Source: Gammaproteobacteria bacterium
GTDB lineage: Bacteria; Pseudomonadota; Gammaproteobacteria; Enterobacterales; Permianibacteraceae
Assembly: GCA_016182845.1 (NCBI GenBank)
Contig: JACPFT010000012.1
Span: forward strand, 124,001 to 188,000
Direction of reading: 5' to 3'
DNA length: 64,000 nucleotides
How positions within the stretch are numbered: position 1 is the first letter of the stretch; the number at the start of each line of letters is the position of its first letter. Below are positions 8,213 to 16,343 of this stretch, piece by piece. The notes beneath the pieces are model-generated. The model had not been told where the DNA came from. It did no database searches and saw only the letters and a list, made by a program, of their open reading frames with translations. Both the position numbers and the translations under genes were made by a program.

Positions 8213-9166
8213 ATGGCCATCGCCCCCTTGCGCCTCATTCCCCTGCCCCCGCCCGCGCGCCCGCTGGCGCATCCACGCGCCGCCGTGCCCGCAGCCGCCG
8301 CCATACACCAGGCCGGCCACGAGGCGAGAGGGCTGGCGCGCGGTCTGGACGAGGAAATCCAGGCTCAGAAGGACAACTCCCTGGAGCTGCGCCTGATCCG
8401 CGCCATGCTGCTCAAGGAAAAGCCCGAGCTGCAGCCGACAGAAGAACCGACTCCGGCCGAAGTCGAGCTCGAGCTCGAACTGGAGCAAAGCCAGTCCCAC
8501 TCCATTTTCGTCAATAGCCCAGGCGCCAGCCTGGAGATTGAAATGGAACAGACCCAGCGCATCAGCTTCAGCGTGAGCGTCGATGCCGAGGGCGAAGCCC
8601 ATGTCGAGCTGAGCATCCAACAGAGCCAGGAAATCAGCATTTCCCTGCAAGCGGGCGCTCCGGCCGACGACAAGAAGGACCCGCTCGCCCTGGACCTGGA
8701 TGGCGACGGCCTGGAAACCACCGGCTTGGCCCAGGGAAGGGTGTTCGACCTGGACGGCGACGGGCAAGCCGAGCGCGTCAGCGTGGCCAGCGACGGCGAT
8801 GCCTTCCTGGCCCTGGATCGCGATGGCAATGGCCGGATCGACGACGGCCGCGAGCTGTTCGGCGATCAGAACGGCGCCGCCAACGGCTTCGAGGAACTCC
8901 GCCGCTTCGACGACAACGGCGACGGGCGGCTCGACGGCGAGGACGCGATTTACGGGCAACTGCGCCTGCTGCGCTTCGGGACTCGGGGCCAGGAATTATC
9001 CGGCCTCGCCGAGGCCGGAATCGCCAGCATCGACCTCGCCTACCGGGAGGACGCCAGCACGCTGGCCAGCGGCGATCTGCGCACCCAGCAAGGGAGCTTC
9101 CGCTTCACCGATGGCCGGCGCGGCGAGGCCTCGGATCTGCTGGTGCATTTCGAGGCGCTTGCCTAA
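8213..9166 (+). CDS. EF-hand-type calcium-binding protein with QSQ beta-repeats
   Basis: A 317-residue acidic protein. Residues about 75-150 hold three copies of an alternating Glu/Leu strand ending in a polar triplet: ELELELEQSQ, LEIEMEQTQ and VELSIQQSQ, each followed by a second strand. Residues about 160-260 hold Asp-rich loops, LDLDGDGLET, FDLDGDGQAE, LDRDGNGRIDDG and FDDNGDGRLDGED, which fit EF-hand or dockerin-like Ca2+ loops. No signal peptide is evident, though related proteins may leave the cell by other routes. ATG 8213 is chosen because GGGAG lies six nt upstream; a GTG at 8159 would add 18 residues. No function is known; a structural or matrix role is a guess. Confidence 0.75.
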   Translation: MAIAPLRLIPLPPPARPLAHPRAAVPAAAAIHQAGHEARGLARGLDEEIQAQKDNSLELRLIRAMLLKEKPELQPTEEPTPAEVELELELEQSQSHSIFVNSPGASLEIEMEQTQRISFSVSVDAEGEAHVELSIQQSQEISISLQAGAPADDKKDPLALDLDGDGLETTGLAQGRVFDLDGDGQAERVSVASDGDAFLALDRDGNGRIDDGRELFGDQNGAANGFEELRRFDDNGDGRLDGEDAIYGQLRLLRFGTRGQELSGLAEAGIASIDLAYREDASTLASGDLRTQQGSFRFTDGRRGEASDLLVHFEALA

Positions 9167-9173
9167 GCCGGTA

Positions 9174-9716
9174 TCACTCCCGTACCGGCCGCTTGGACAG
9201 CTTGCGCTGCAAGGTGCGCCTATGCATTTTCAAGGCGCGCGCCGTGGCCGAGATATTGCCCTCGTTCTCCGCCAGGACTTTCTGGATATGTTCCCATTCC
9301 AGGCGATCCACCGACATGGGATTGTCGGCCACGGCCACGTGCTCATCGCCTTCCTCGCGGGCGAAGGCGGCGATGACCGCGTCAGCGTCGGTGGGCTTGG
9401 CCAGATAATGCACGGCGCCCAGCTTGATGGCCTCGACGGCGGTGGCGATGCTGCTATAGCCGGTGAGCATGACGATGCGCGTCTCCTCGTCCAGCTCCTT
9501 GAGCGCCTTGACCAGGGTCAGTCCCGAGGGGCCTGGCATCTTCAAGTCCACCACGGCGTATTCCGGGGCATTCTGCTCGGCGAGCGCCAGACCCTCCTCG
9601 ACGTTATGGGCGATGCTCACCGCATAGCCGCGCTTGCCCAAGGCCCGCGCCAGCACGCCGGCGAACACCTCGTCGTCGTCAACCAGCAGCAGGCTGGGTA
9701 AATCCTGTTCGGTCAT
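9174..9716 (-). CDS. regA: Redox response regulator, RegA/PrrA/ActR family
   Basis: A 180-residue response regulator. The receiver has the acidic pair LLVDDDE, the phospho-acceptor Asp in AVVDLKMPGPSG, the Thr in MLTGYSS and the Lys in LAKPTDAD. It is followed by a short linker and a Fis-type HTH, NISATARALKMHRRTLQRKL, which closely matches the highly conserved RegA helix. The family is phosphorylated by RegB and controls respiration, carbon fixation and other redox-linked genes. The stop of regB is directly followed by GTG-ATG, so the start (ATG 9716, or GTG 9719) depends on coupled translation. No target operons for redox metabolism are visible nearby. Confidence 0.88.
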   Translation of the reverse strand: MTEQDLPSLLLVDDDEVFAGVLARALGKRGYAVSIAHNVEEGLALAEQNAPEYAVVDLKMPGPSGLTLVKALKELDEETRIVMLTGYSSIATAVEAIKLGAVHYLAKPTDADAVIAAFAREEGDEHVAVADNPMSVDRLEWEHIQKVLAENEGNISATARALKMHRRTLQRKLSKRPVRE

Positions 9717-9719
9717 CAC

Positions 9720-11012
9720 TCACTCCATCACTTGCACGGCGGACAGCGGCAGACGGATTGTCACCTGCGCGCCGCCGCCTTCGCGGTTTTCAAAACTGAC
9801 CTTGCCGCCATAGCGTTCCAGGGTGGCATTGGCGAGGAAGATGCCGATGCCGAAACCCTTGCCCTTCTTGGTGGACACGAAGGGTTGGCCGGCGCGCGCC
9901 AGCATCTCGGCGGTAAGCCCCGGCCCCCGATCGGCCACTTCGATGGACAATTCGCGCGGATCGTACTGGGCGCGCACGGCGATATCCAGGGGCGAGACAT
10001 CGGCGGCATTATTCAGGATGTTCTGCACGGCCTGGGCGAAGGTGGCATCCAGGACCACACGCGGCGCCGGCCCGCGCCCCAGGAGCTGGTAATCGGCCTG
10101 GGCCCGGGGCCGAACCAGCCGCCATTCCTCGATGATCTGCAACAAGGCCTTGTCCAGGGGCACACCCCGCCCGCCCTCGGCTCGGGCATCGCCGGCGGCG
10201 GCGGAGAGCTTGCGCAAGATCTGCCGGCACTGCTCGATCTGGCCCTTCAACAGGCGCACATCGTCCAGGAGGCCGGTCGGCAGCGCGGCCTCGTGCCCGC
10301 GTAAATCGTGCTCCAGCTCGCCGGCCACCACGGCGATGGTGGACAAGGGCGTGCCCAGTTCGTGGGCGGCGCCGGCCGCCAGGGTCGCGAGACCCACGAT
10401 CTGCTCATTGCGCAGGCTGTCCTCGCGCGCCGCCGACAAGCGCCGCTGGCGCTCGCGCAGGGTCTCGGCCATGCGCGCCACGTAATGGGCCATCAGGCAG
10501 GCGATGATCACGAAGGCGAACCACATGCCCAGAAGATGCATGTCCTGGCCGTTGTGTTCGTGCATGAAATCGGGAATGGGCCGGTAATAGAACTGCAAGA
10601 GGCTGTAGGCCGCGATGCTTAGCGCCGTCAGCGCCCAGGTGTAGCGCACCGGCAGGGTCGCCGCCGCGATGGTCAGGGGCAGTAGAAAGAGCATGATGAA
10701 GGGGTTGGTGGCGCCGCCGCTGAAATAGAGCAGGACCGACAGGGCGCCGACGTCGACCAGGAGCTGGGCGAATAGCTCGCCGTCCGCCACCGGGAAGCGT
10801 TCACCGGCAAACTGCAGGCGCGCCCAGGTGAGACCATTCAAGAAGATCAGGACGCCGATGGTGGTCAACAATTCCGCGATGGGCAGAGTCATGCGCAGGC
10901 CGGAATGCACCACGCCCACCGCCAGGGTCTGGCCGATGATGGCGACGATGCGCAGCCAGAACAGCCGATACAGGTTCAGGGCAGCGGAATGGGGAAGCGG
11001 ACGTAAGCTCAT
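9720..11012 (-). CDS. regB: Redox sensor histidine kinase, RegB/PrrB family
   Basis: A 430-residue membrane kinase. About six hydrophobic segments fill the first 180 residues and include GGATNPF, the RegB heptad implicated in ubiquinone binding. The H-box is AAHELGTPLSTIAVV. The sequence EQCRQILRKL retains a Cys between H-box and N-box, where the redox-active Cys of RegB lies (placement from memory). The ATP-binding N and G boxes are NILNNAADVS, ADRGPGL and GKGFGIGIFLA. It probably responds to quinone or thiol redox state and phosphorylates the adjacent RegA. ATG 11012 is preferred to the upstream ATG 11063 because it starts the family-like sequence; no strong ribosome-binding site supports either. 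Confidence 0.88.
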   Translation of the reverse strand: MSLRPLPHSAALNLYRLFWLRIVAIIGQTLAVGVVHSGLRMTLPIAELLTTIGVLIFLNGLTWARLQFAGERFPVADGELFAQLLVDVGALSVLLYFSGGATNPFIMLFLLPLTIAAATLPVRYTWALTALSIAAYSLLQFYYRPIPDFMHEHNGQDMHLLGMWFAFVIIACLMAHYVARMAETLRERQRRLSAAREDSLRNEQIVGLATLAAGAAHELGTPLSTIAVVAGELEHDLRGHEAALPTGLLDDVRLLKGQIEQCRQILRKLSAAAGDARAEGGRGVPLDKALLQIIEEWRLVRPRAQADYQLLGRGPAPRVVLDATFAQAVQNILNNAADVSPLDIAVRAQYDPRELSIEVADRGPGLTAEMLARAGQPFVSTKKGKGFGIGIFLANATLERYGGKVSFENREGGGAQVTIRLPLSAVQVME

Positions 11013-11062
11013 GGCGCGCCGACGAAAAAGATGCGCGCCATGATACACGCCGGCGGCCTGCA

Positions 11063-11389
11063 TTAGGCGTGGAGATCGAGACCTAATAGCTCGTTGAGCT
11101 CATCGCGCGCCGGATCGCCAGCCGCTTCACGGTAGGCGGCCAGGGCCTTGCGGGTGCTGGTCGGCAAGCCTTCCGGAATCGCCGGGGACGAGGTGCCCCG
11201 CACGCGTTCGCGCAGGCGTTCCACTTCGACATTGGGCAGGACTTTCGGAAAACGCTCACGACGCTCGGGGGCGGTGCTGGAATCGGTGGGTGCGGGTAAG
11301 GCGGGCTCGGGCGTGCGCGGCCGCTCCGTGGCTCGCTCGGGTAATAGCGGCAGCTCGTTGAAGCCCGAACCGGAAGGACCTATGCGCAC
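11063..11389 (-). CDS. Small hypothetical protein
   Basis: A 108-residue protein from a GTG start. The first two thirds are Pro/Glu/Arg-rich and probably disordered. The last 35 residues (about from TSTRKALAAYREA to ELLGLDLHA) look like a conserved helical C-terminal motif of the kind ending small gammaproteobacterial proteins near tsaB. No signal peptide or membrane segment is seen. It lies 59 nt downstream of tsaB on the same strand and its end touches the longest possible regB reading frame, so it may be part of one transcript. Its function is unknown. Confidence 0.6.
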   Translation of the reverse strand: MRIGPSGSGFNELPLLPERATERPRTPEPALPAPTDSSTAPERRERFPKVLPNVEVERLRERVRGTSSPAIPEGLPTSTRKALAAYREAAGDPARDELNELLGLDLHA

Positions 11390-11448
11390 GACGACTGCCC
11401 ACTAGCCGAGTCATTTCGGCAGTATAGCCAATGCCCAGGCGAAATCAC

Positions 11449-12135
11449 TCAGCGCGGGGCCGGTTTGTCCGCCACCTTGTCGCGCAGATAGACCGGTTGG
11501 GTCAGGTCGGCCGGGACGGCGAGTCCCGCCGCGAAATCAGCCGCAGCCAGGGGCAGGATGTCCTCGGCCTCCGGAAAGCGCTCGGCGTCCACGCCCGCCA
11601 AGCCGGGCAGCACGGCGCTCAGCCGCTCGCCATAGGCACCGAAGCCGCTGCCCACGCCATTCCAACCCTCCGCTGCTGGAACCGTCACCGCCTCCGGCGC
11701 ACAGACCCGTTCCTCGCCGGCGAGGCGCATGATGCCGCGCTCATCGGCCCGGTAGGCCCCGAAATACACCTCGCCCATGCGCGCATCGATGGCTGCGGCC
11801 ACGGCGGTGGCGCCATGACGCCGCGCCATGCCCTGGGCCAGGGCTCTCAAGGTCGAGACCGCCAGGACAGGCTTGTCCAGCGCGAAAGCCAGGCCCTGCA
11901 CGACGCCGGTGGCGATGCGCACGCCGGTGAAACCGCCGGGGCCGCAGCCGAAGGCCAGGGCATCGAGGTCCTTGAGGGCGAGACCCGCCTCGGCCAGGAC
12001 CTCGGCGACGAGACTCAAGACCAGCTGGGCATGCTCGCGCGGCGCGAATTTATAGCGCTTGTAAACCCGCGCCCCGTCCAGCAGGGCCACGGAACAGGCT
12101 TCGGTCGCGGTGTCTAGGGCGAGGATGCGGGTCAT
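11449..12135 (-). CDS. tsaB: tRNA threonylcarbamoyladenosine biosynthesis protein TsaB
   Basis: A 228-residue ASKHA-fold protein with the family start ILALDTATEACSVALLD, the conserved FGCGPGGFTGVRIATGV and AIDARMGEVYFGAY. TsaB is the non-catalytic partner of TsaD in the complex that, with TsaE and TsaC, makes the t6A37 modification of ANN-decoding tRNAs. Length fits the family. It lies immediately downstream of the yoaA-type helicase gene (31 nt), as in enterobacteria where yeaZ (tsaB) and yoaA are near neighbours. Confidence 0.94.
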   Translation of the reverse strand: MTRILALDTATEACSVALLDGARVYKRYKFAPREHAQLVLSLVAEVLAEAGLALKDLDALAFGCGPGGFTGVRIATGVVQGLAFALDKPVLAVSTLRALAQGMARRHGATAVAAAIDARMGEVYFGAYRADERGIMRLAGEERVCAPEAVTVPAAEGWNGVGSGFGAYGERLSAVLPGLAGVDAERFPEAEDILPLAAADFAAGLAVPADLTQPVYLRDKVADKPAPR

Positions 12136-12165
12136 GATGGATGCTCGGCAATAAGTGGGCGCAGC

Positions 12166-14127
12166 TTAGCCAGCCGCCGCCGCCTCGGCAAGGACCGGCG
12201 CGAAGAAGGCCTCGACCCGGGCCAGGGAGCGGGTACGCGGCATGGGCGGCAGGCTCTGCAAGAAGACCGCGCCGTATTCGCGCGCCACCAGGCGCGGATC
12301 GCAGAGCATGAGTACGCCGGTGTCGGCCACGTCGCGGATCAGGCGGCCCGCGCCCTGCTTGAGTGCGATCACCGCCTCCGGCAACTGGAAAACATCGAAG
12401 GGATCGCGGCCCTCGCGCCGTGCCAGCTGGCTGCGCGCCCGAGTCACCGGATCGTCGGGCACGGCGAAGGGCAGCTTGTCGATGATGACCAGGGACAGGG
12501 CCTCGCCACGTACATCGACGCCCTCCCAGAAACTGCCCGTGCCCAGGAGTATGGCATTGCCCAGCTCGCGGAAGCTGCGCAGGATCTCACCCTTGGTCTG
12601 CCGGCCCTGGACCAGCAAGGGATAGGGCAGAACACCTTCGAGCAATTCCGCCGCCTTCTGCAGGGCCCGGTGGCTGGTGAACAGGAAAAACGCCCGCCCC
12701 CCGCTGGCCCGCAAGACCGGTAGCGCCGCCTCGACGACGGCCTCGGTATAGCCCATGGACTTGGTGTCCGGCAGACCGCGCGGCACGTACAGCAGCGACT
12801 GACGCGCGTAATCGAAGGGGCTGTCCAGGCGCAGGGTCTCCGAAGCATTCAGGCCCAAGGCTTCCTGAAAATGCTCAAACGAAGTCCCGGTCGCCAGGGT
12901 CGCCGAGGTGAAGACCCAGGCGGTTTCCTGGCGCTCCAGGGCCTCGGCAAAGGGCTGGGCCACCGAGAGCGGCGTGAAGTGCAGGCTCAGGCTGCGGGCA
13001 TGGACCTCGAACCAATGCACCTGGTCGGCCGGCGAATCGCCGGTCATGCGCGCGAACTGGGACTTGAGCAGCATGGCCCGGGCGAAACAGGCCTCCAGAC
13101 CCTTGGCGCGCGGCGCCGCCACCTCCAGGCATTCGCTGAGCCAGACCAGGGCCGTATTCACCTCGCCCACGGCTTTGGCCACTTCCGCGCGGCGGCGAAC
13201 GGCCGCCCAGGGCTCGCGGCGCAGCTCGTCGCCGAAGGCCAGGCGCAGATCCTGGGCGCTGTAGCTGAGCTTCTCCGCCGCCTTGCCCAGCTCGGCCATG
13301 TCCTTGGCCTGGGTACGGAACTCGATGTCGGCATCCCGGGCCAGTTCAAGGAGCTGGCGGGTTGACAGGGCCTCGCCGAAGAACAGCGACGCGATCTCGG
13401 CGAGCTGATGCGCCTCGTCGAAGATCACCGCGCCGGCGCCGGGCAGGAGCTCGCCGAAACCCTCTTCCTTCAGGGCCAGATCGGCGAAGAACAGATGGTG
13501 ATTGACCACCAGCAGCTCGGCATCCAGGGCCGCGCGCCGGGCCTGGACCACGTGGCAATCCTCGTAGAACGGGCACTCGGCCCCCAGGCAGTTGTCGGCC
13601 GTCGAAGTCACATAGGGCCAGATGGGGGCGTCTTCCGGGATAGTGGACAGCTCGGCCGTATCGCCGGACTTGGTGCCCTGGGCCCAGCGCCGCACCAGGG
13701 CCAGATCGCGCACCATGTCGCGGCTCGAAAAGCGGCCATCGGTCTGGGCCTGTTCCAGGCGGTAGCGGCACAGATAATTGCTGCGCCCCTTGAGCAAGGC
13801 GGTCTTGGTGCTGCGGTTCAGGACCTTGAGCACGGCCGGCAGATCCCGGGCGAAGAGCTGGTCCTGCAGGGCCTTGGTGCCCGTGGACACAATGACGCGC
13901 TGGTTGGAAAGCAAGGCCGGCACGAGATAGGCGTAGGTCTTGCCCGTCCCGGTCCCCGCCTCCACCACCAGGCGCGACTTGCCGCCTATGGTTTCCTCCA
14001 CGGCATCGGCCATGCGTTGCTGCTCGGCGCGGGGTGCGAAACCGGGAATGGCGGCGGCGAAATCGCCATCGGCGCCCAGGACCTGGGCAGCGCGTAATAA
14101 CAAAGAGCTTGTCCCTAAACCAGACAC
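12166..14127 (-). CDS. yoaA: DinG/XPD-type ATP-dependent DNA helicase YoaA
   Basis: A 653-residue superfamily 2 helicase. Walker A is EAGTGTGKTYAYLVPA near residue 57, and the DEAH box is in VIFDEAHQLAEIA. The four Fe-S cluster cysteines fit NYLCRYRLE and DNCLGAECPFYEDCHVV, typical of XPD-like helicases. C-terminal motifs include TGSFWEGVDVRGEAL and KQGAGRLIRD. E. coli YoaA unwinds DNA and associates with the clamp-loader subunit HolC in damage tolerance. The first eight codons, including the ATG, are encoded by the terminal inverted repeat of a MITE-like element; homologous sequence seems to begin at about LLLRAAQVLG. A native start just inside, such as a TTG at codon 9, may have been used before the insertion. 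Confidence 0.9.
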   Translation of the reverse strand: MSGLGTSSLLLRAAQVLGADGDFAAAIPGFAPRAEQQRMADAVEETIGGKSRLVVEAGTGTGKTYAYLVPALLSNQRVIVSTGTKALQDQLFARDLPAVLKVLNRSTKTALLKGRSNYLCRYRLEQAQTDGRFSSRDMVRDLALVRRWAQGTKSGDTAELSTIPEDAPIWPYVTSTADNCLGAECPFYEDCHVVQARRAALDAELLVVNHHLFFADLALKEEGFGELLPGAGAVIFDEAHQLAEIASLFFGEALSTRQLLELARDADIEFRTQAKDMAELGKAAEKLSYSAQDLRLAFGDELRREPWAAVRRRAEVAKAVGEVNTALVWLSECLEVAAPRAKGLEACFARAMLLKSQFARMTGDSPADQVHWFEVHARSLSLHFTPLSVAQPFAEALERQETAWVFTSATLATGTSFEHFQEALGLNASETLRLDSPFDYARQSLLYVPRGLPDTKSMGYTEAVVEAALPVLRASGGRAFFLFTSHRALQKAAELLEGVLPYPLLVQGRQTKGEILRSFRELGNAILLGTGSFWEGVDVRGEALSLVIIDKLPFAVPDDPVTRARSQLARREGRDPFDVFQLPEAVIALKQGAGRLIRDVADTGVLMLCDPRLVAREYGAVFLQSLPPMPRTRSLARVEAFFAPVLAEAAAAG

Positions 14128-14371
14128 GGCTGCGTTACCGCCTTAAAAGGCGCCAGGCAAGGCGCGAGGAGAGAAGTTTGGTTATTCCAAATGAACGACG
14201 AGTAACGCAGCATGGCGCCTTTTAAGGCGGTAACCCGAAGGGACGGAGCCATTTTTGCGCATTGCGGCGTCTCTCGTCGCTCATGTGCAATGAGCACACC
14301 ACGCGCCTCGTTCCTTGCACTGCGCAAAAATGACTTCCGTCGCAGTCGCGTCTGGTTTAGGGACAAGCTCT
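14104..14371. mobile_element. MITE-like element with nested inverted repeats, overlapping the yoaA start
   Basis: The 268-bp element is bounded by a perfect 22-bp terminal inverted repeat (14104-14125 and 14350-14371, beginning AGAGCTTGTCCCTAAACC). With two mismatches it extends inwards to about 31 bp. Inside are a perfect 21-bp inverted pair (14134-14154 and 14214-14234) and a 12-bp pair, CATTTTTGCGCA, at 14250-14261 and 14321-14332. The whole would fold as a large branched hairpin. It has no transposase, so it is non-autonomous. Flanks are AT-rich (TAATAAC and TATTATCC), but no clean target-site duplication is seen. The left arm runs into yoaA codons 1-8. Confidence 0.8.
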
Positions 14372-14424
14372 TATTATCCATAGCGGGCATCCTTGCCTGC
14401 GTTAGCGACAAACCAGGTCACCGC

Positions 14425-14904
14425 TTAAGCCGACTTTCTGGCATCGGCATCCGGCGTCGGCCAGACCGGCCGGGACAGGGCGATGAAGCGCGCCACCGAC
14501 AGGGCGCCGCGCTTGTTGGCTTTAACCTGGGCCAGGGCTTCCAGCACGGTGCCGCGCTCGGCCTCGTGGATGGCCTGGGTCTCGTAGGCCTCGTTGAGCA
14601 CCACGAGCAGGATCCGATCCCATTCGCCTTCGGTGTTGACCTGGCCGATACGCTGCTTGCCCTTGCCGGCATCGAACAGCGTGCGCGCCTTGACCTGATA
14701 GCGCCGGCCCTCGCCGTCCACGGCATCGACGCCGGCCAGGGGCTGCTCCGGCGCCTGAAGCCCCAGCAAACTCATGGCGTCATAGCGCGCGATCTCGCCG
14801 GACACCGGCAAGGTGGACCCGGTCGCGCGGCGGTACTCGGCCGCTAGGCGGCGGGTCTCGCCCATGAGCTTGTCGAGCTTGAATACGGACATCGAACTGG
14901 CCAT
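14425..14904 (-). CDS. Hypothetical protein with PD-(D/E)XK-like spacing
   Basis: A protein of about 159 residues of unknown function. A helical N-terminus (DKLMGETRRLAAEYRRATG) is followed by SGEIARYDAMSLLGL, then GVDAVDGEGRRYQVKART and a strand, EWDRILLVVLNEAYE. The order Glu - Asp - Q-V-K is reminiscent of restriction-endonuclease-like folds, but this is only pattern inference. No signal peptide or membrane segment is seen. The start is uncertain: ATG 14904 and ATG 14892 both lack a clear ribosome-binding site. Its stop lies only 54 nt from the MITE-like element. It is not clearly linked to the neighbouring sigma-factor operon, which is on the other strand. Confidence 0.65.
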   Translation of the reverse strand: MASSMSVFKLDKLMGETRRLAAEYRRATGSTLPVSGEIARYDAMSLLGLQAPEQPLAGVDAVDGEGRRYQVKARTLFDAGKGKQRIGQVNTEGEWDRILLVVLNEAYETQAIHEAERGTVLEALAQVKANKRGALSVARFIALSRPVWPTPDADARKSA

Positions 14905-14985
14905 CGAAGTGTTGGACTCAATGCTACTGGTTTTAACCAGGCTTGGGAAAGACAAAAGCGCGCAAGGCCGGATAGGCCAAGACGG

Positions 14986-15213
14986 TCAAACATGTAGGTC
15001 TAGCAAGACCCTAGCCGTCGCCGAATCGCCCTGGGCGGCCGCATCCTCACGCCTGCGGCCGTGAGAGCGCCGCTCTTCCGCAACCGGCATGACCTGATGG
15101 CGTCGCTGACCCTGGCGTCGCTCTCGAATAGCCGGCGCGGACGCACCCGTTGCCTGGGTTCGGGAGGCACCATAACCAGTGCCAAAGGATCGGGTCAGGG
15201 GATTGATGGCCAT
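14986..15213 (-). CDS. Small basic hypothetical protein
   Basis: A candidate 75-residue protein, starting MAINPLTRSFGTG and rich in Arg: it contains RERRQGQRRHQ and EERRSHGRRRED and ends with ARVLLDLHV. The regular RR spacing and defined ends look like a real conserved small protein rather than random translation, but no family is recognised and no good ribosome-binding site precedes the ATG. It occupies most of the gap between the preceding hypothetical gene and the sigma-factor gene. The 200 nt from 15214 to 15414 hold no other recognisable feature. Confidence 0.45.
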   Translation of the reverse strand: MAINPLTRSFGTGYGASRTQATGASAPAIRERRQGQRRHQVMPVAEERRSHGRRREDAAAQGDSATARVLLDLHV

Positions 15214-15414
15214 GCTCGTGCTCGGTCGCGATTCTCCTGCCTTATCGGCAAAACTTTTGCCAACTTGACGGTCAACCCCACGGGCCCGCCACGCGTTTAG
15301 GCGATCAGGAACCACTACCCGATTGCCGACATGACGTTCTGCCTCCATGGACTTGCGTTCGATAGCAGCCTCGCCTGTCCCACGTTCGAGGATGCAGTAC
15401 ACTGGCGCTCCGAC

Positions 15415-15987
15415 ATGGACACCGCGCCCCAGCACAAGGAACGCGTCCTGGACCAGAACCGCGCCCTCAACGACTTTCTCGCCGGCATCGAGCGGCGCGC
15501 CTTTCGCATGGCCGAATTCGCCACGCGCGATGCCGACGAGGCCCTGGATCTGGTGCAGGACGCGATGATCAAGCTGGTGGAGCGCTATGCCCAGCGACCC
15601 GAAGCGGAATGGGGAGCCTTGTTCCATACCATCCTGCACAGCCGGATCATGGATTGGCACCGCCGCCGCCAAGTTCGCCAACGACTGTTTGGCTGGCTGA
15701 AACCCCGCGAAGATGATGAGGAGGACACCGATCTCCTGGCGGAACTTCCCGATCCCAAGGGCCGGGACATCGCCGAGCGGCTTAGCCTGCGTCAGCAATC
15801 CGAGCAGATCGTCGCCGCCGTACAAAAGCTCCCCGTCCGCCAGCAGCAGGCCTTCCTGCTGCGCGCCTGGGAAGAGCTGTCGGTGGAAGAAACCGCCACC
15901 GTCATGGGCTGCACGGCGGGCAGCGTGAAAACCCATTATTTCCGGGCCATGCAGGCCCTGCGCGCGACCCTGGAGGATGCGCCATGA
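15415..15987 (+). CDS. ECF-type RNA polymerase sigma factor
   Basis: A 190-residue sigma factor with region 2 (DFLAGIERRAFRMAEFATRD, DEALDLVQDAMIKL, HSRIMDWHRRR) and region 4 (LPVRQQQAFLLRAWEELS, ETATVMGCTAGSVKTHYFRA). A Glu/Asp-rich linker separates them. ATG 15415 begins at the family start; the in-frame extension upstream lacks sigma features. The next gene overlaps by four nt (ATGA), so translation is coupled, a common arrangement for a sigma factor and its regulator. No ECF consensus promoter could be confidently assigned upstream, so autoregulation is open. Confidence 0.88.
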   Translation: MDTAPQHKERVLDQNRALNDFLAGIERRAFRMAEFATRDADEALDLVQDAMIKLVERYAQRPEAEWGALFHTILHSRIMDWHRRRQVRQRLFGWLKPREDDEEDTDLLAELPDPKGRDIAERLSLRQQSEQIVAAVQKLPVRQQQAFLLRAWEELSVEETATVMGCTAGSVKTHYFRAMQALRATLEDAP

Positions 15988-16343
15988 CCATCGAATCCCC
16001 CGTGGAAGACTCGGCCTTGCAACGACAGGCCAAAACCAGCCTGGATGAGCATGCCGAACACCTGGATCTGCGCACGCAGATGCGTCTGGCCGCCGTCCGG
16101 CAGCGAGCCCTGGGTGGTGCACGCCGCCCGGCCCGCAAGCCGGCCTGGCTCTGGGGCGGCGCATTGGCCGTTGCCGCCAGCCTCGTCCTGGCGCTGAACC
16201 TGAGCTGGCGGCAGGCCGAGCTGCCCGAGGCGGCCCTGTTCGAGGATCTGGAGATGTTGAGCGCCGGCGAGCCCGATGCTCTGCTGGAAGATCCGGAATT
16301 CTATGCCTGGCTGGCGGAGGACGGCGATGCCGCTGGCGGCTAG
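15984..16343 (+). CDS. Small membrane protein, candidate anti-sigma factor (DUF3619-like)
   Basis: A 119-residue protein with a cytoplasmic helical N-terminus of about 50 residues (LDEHAEHLDLRTQMRLAAVR), one membrane segment (WGGALAVAASLVLALNL) and an acidic C-terminal tail. The start ATG overlaps the sigma-factor stop. Position, single membrane span and a basic cytoplasmic part resemble anti-sigma factors; it also resembles DUF3619 proteins that follow such sigma genes. The anti-sigma function is inference from position, with no zinc-binding ZAS motif (HxxxCxxC) present. Confidence 0.72.
   Translation: MTIESPVEDSALQRQAKTSLDEHAEHLDLRTQMRLAAVRQRALGGARRPARKPAWLWGGALAVAASLVLALNLSWRQAELPEAALFEDLEMLSAGEPDALLEDPEFYAWLAEDGDAAGG

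Noticed and set aside
14092-14380. Target-site duplication flanking the MITE-like element
   Set aside because: The AT-rich flanks are reverse complements of each other rather than direct repeats, so they look like an imperfect extension of the terminal repeat.
14115-14411. A 98-residue frame inside the MITE-like element
   Set aside because: It is a translation of the repeat; its mirror frame on the other strand yields the same peptide at the terminal repeats (KSLSLNQTRL).
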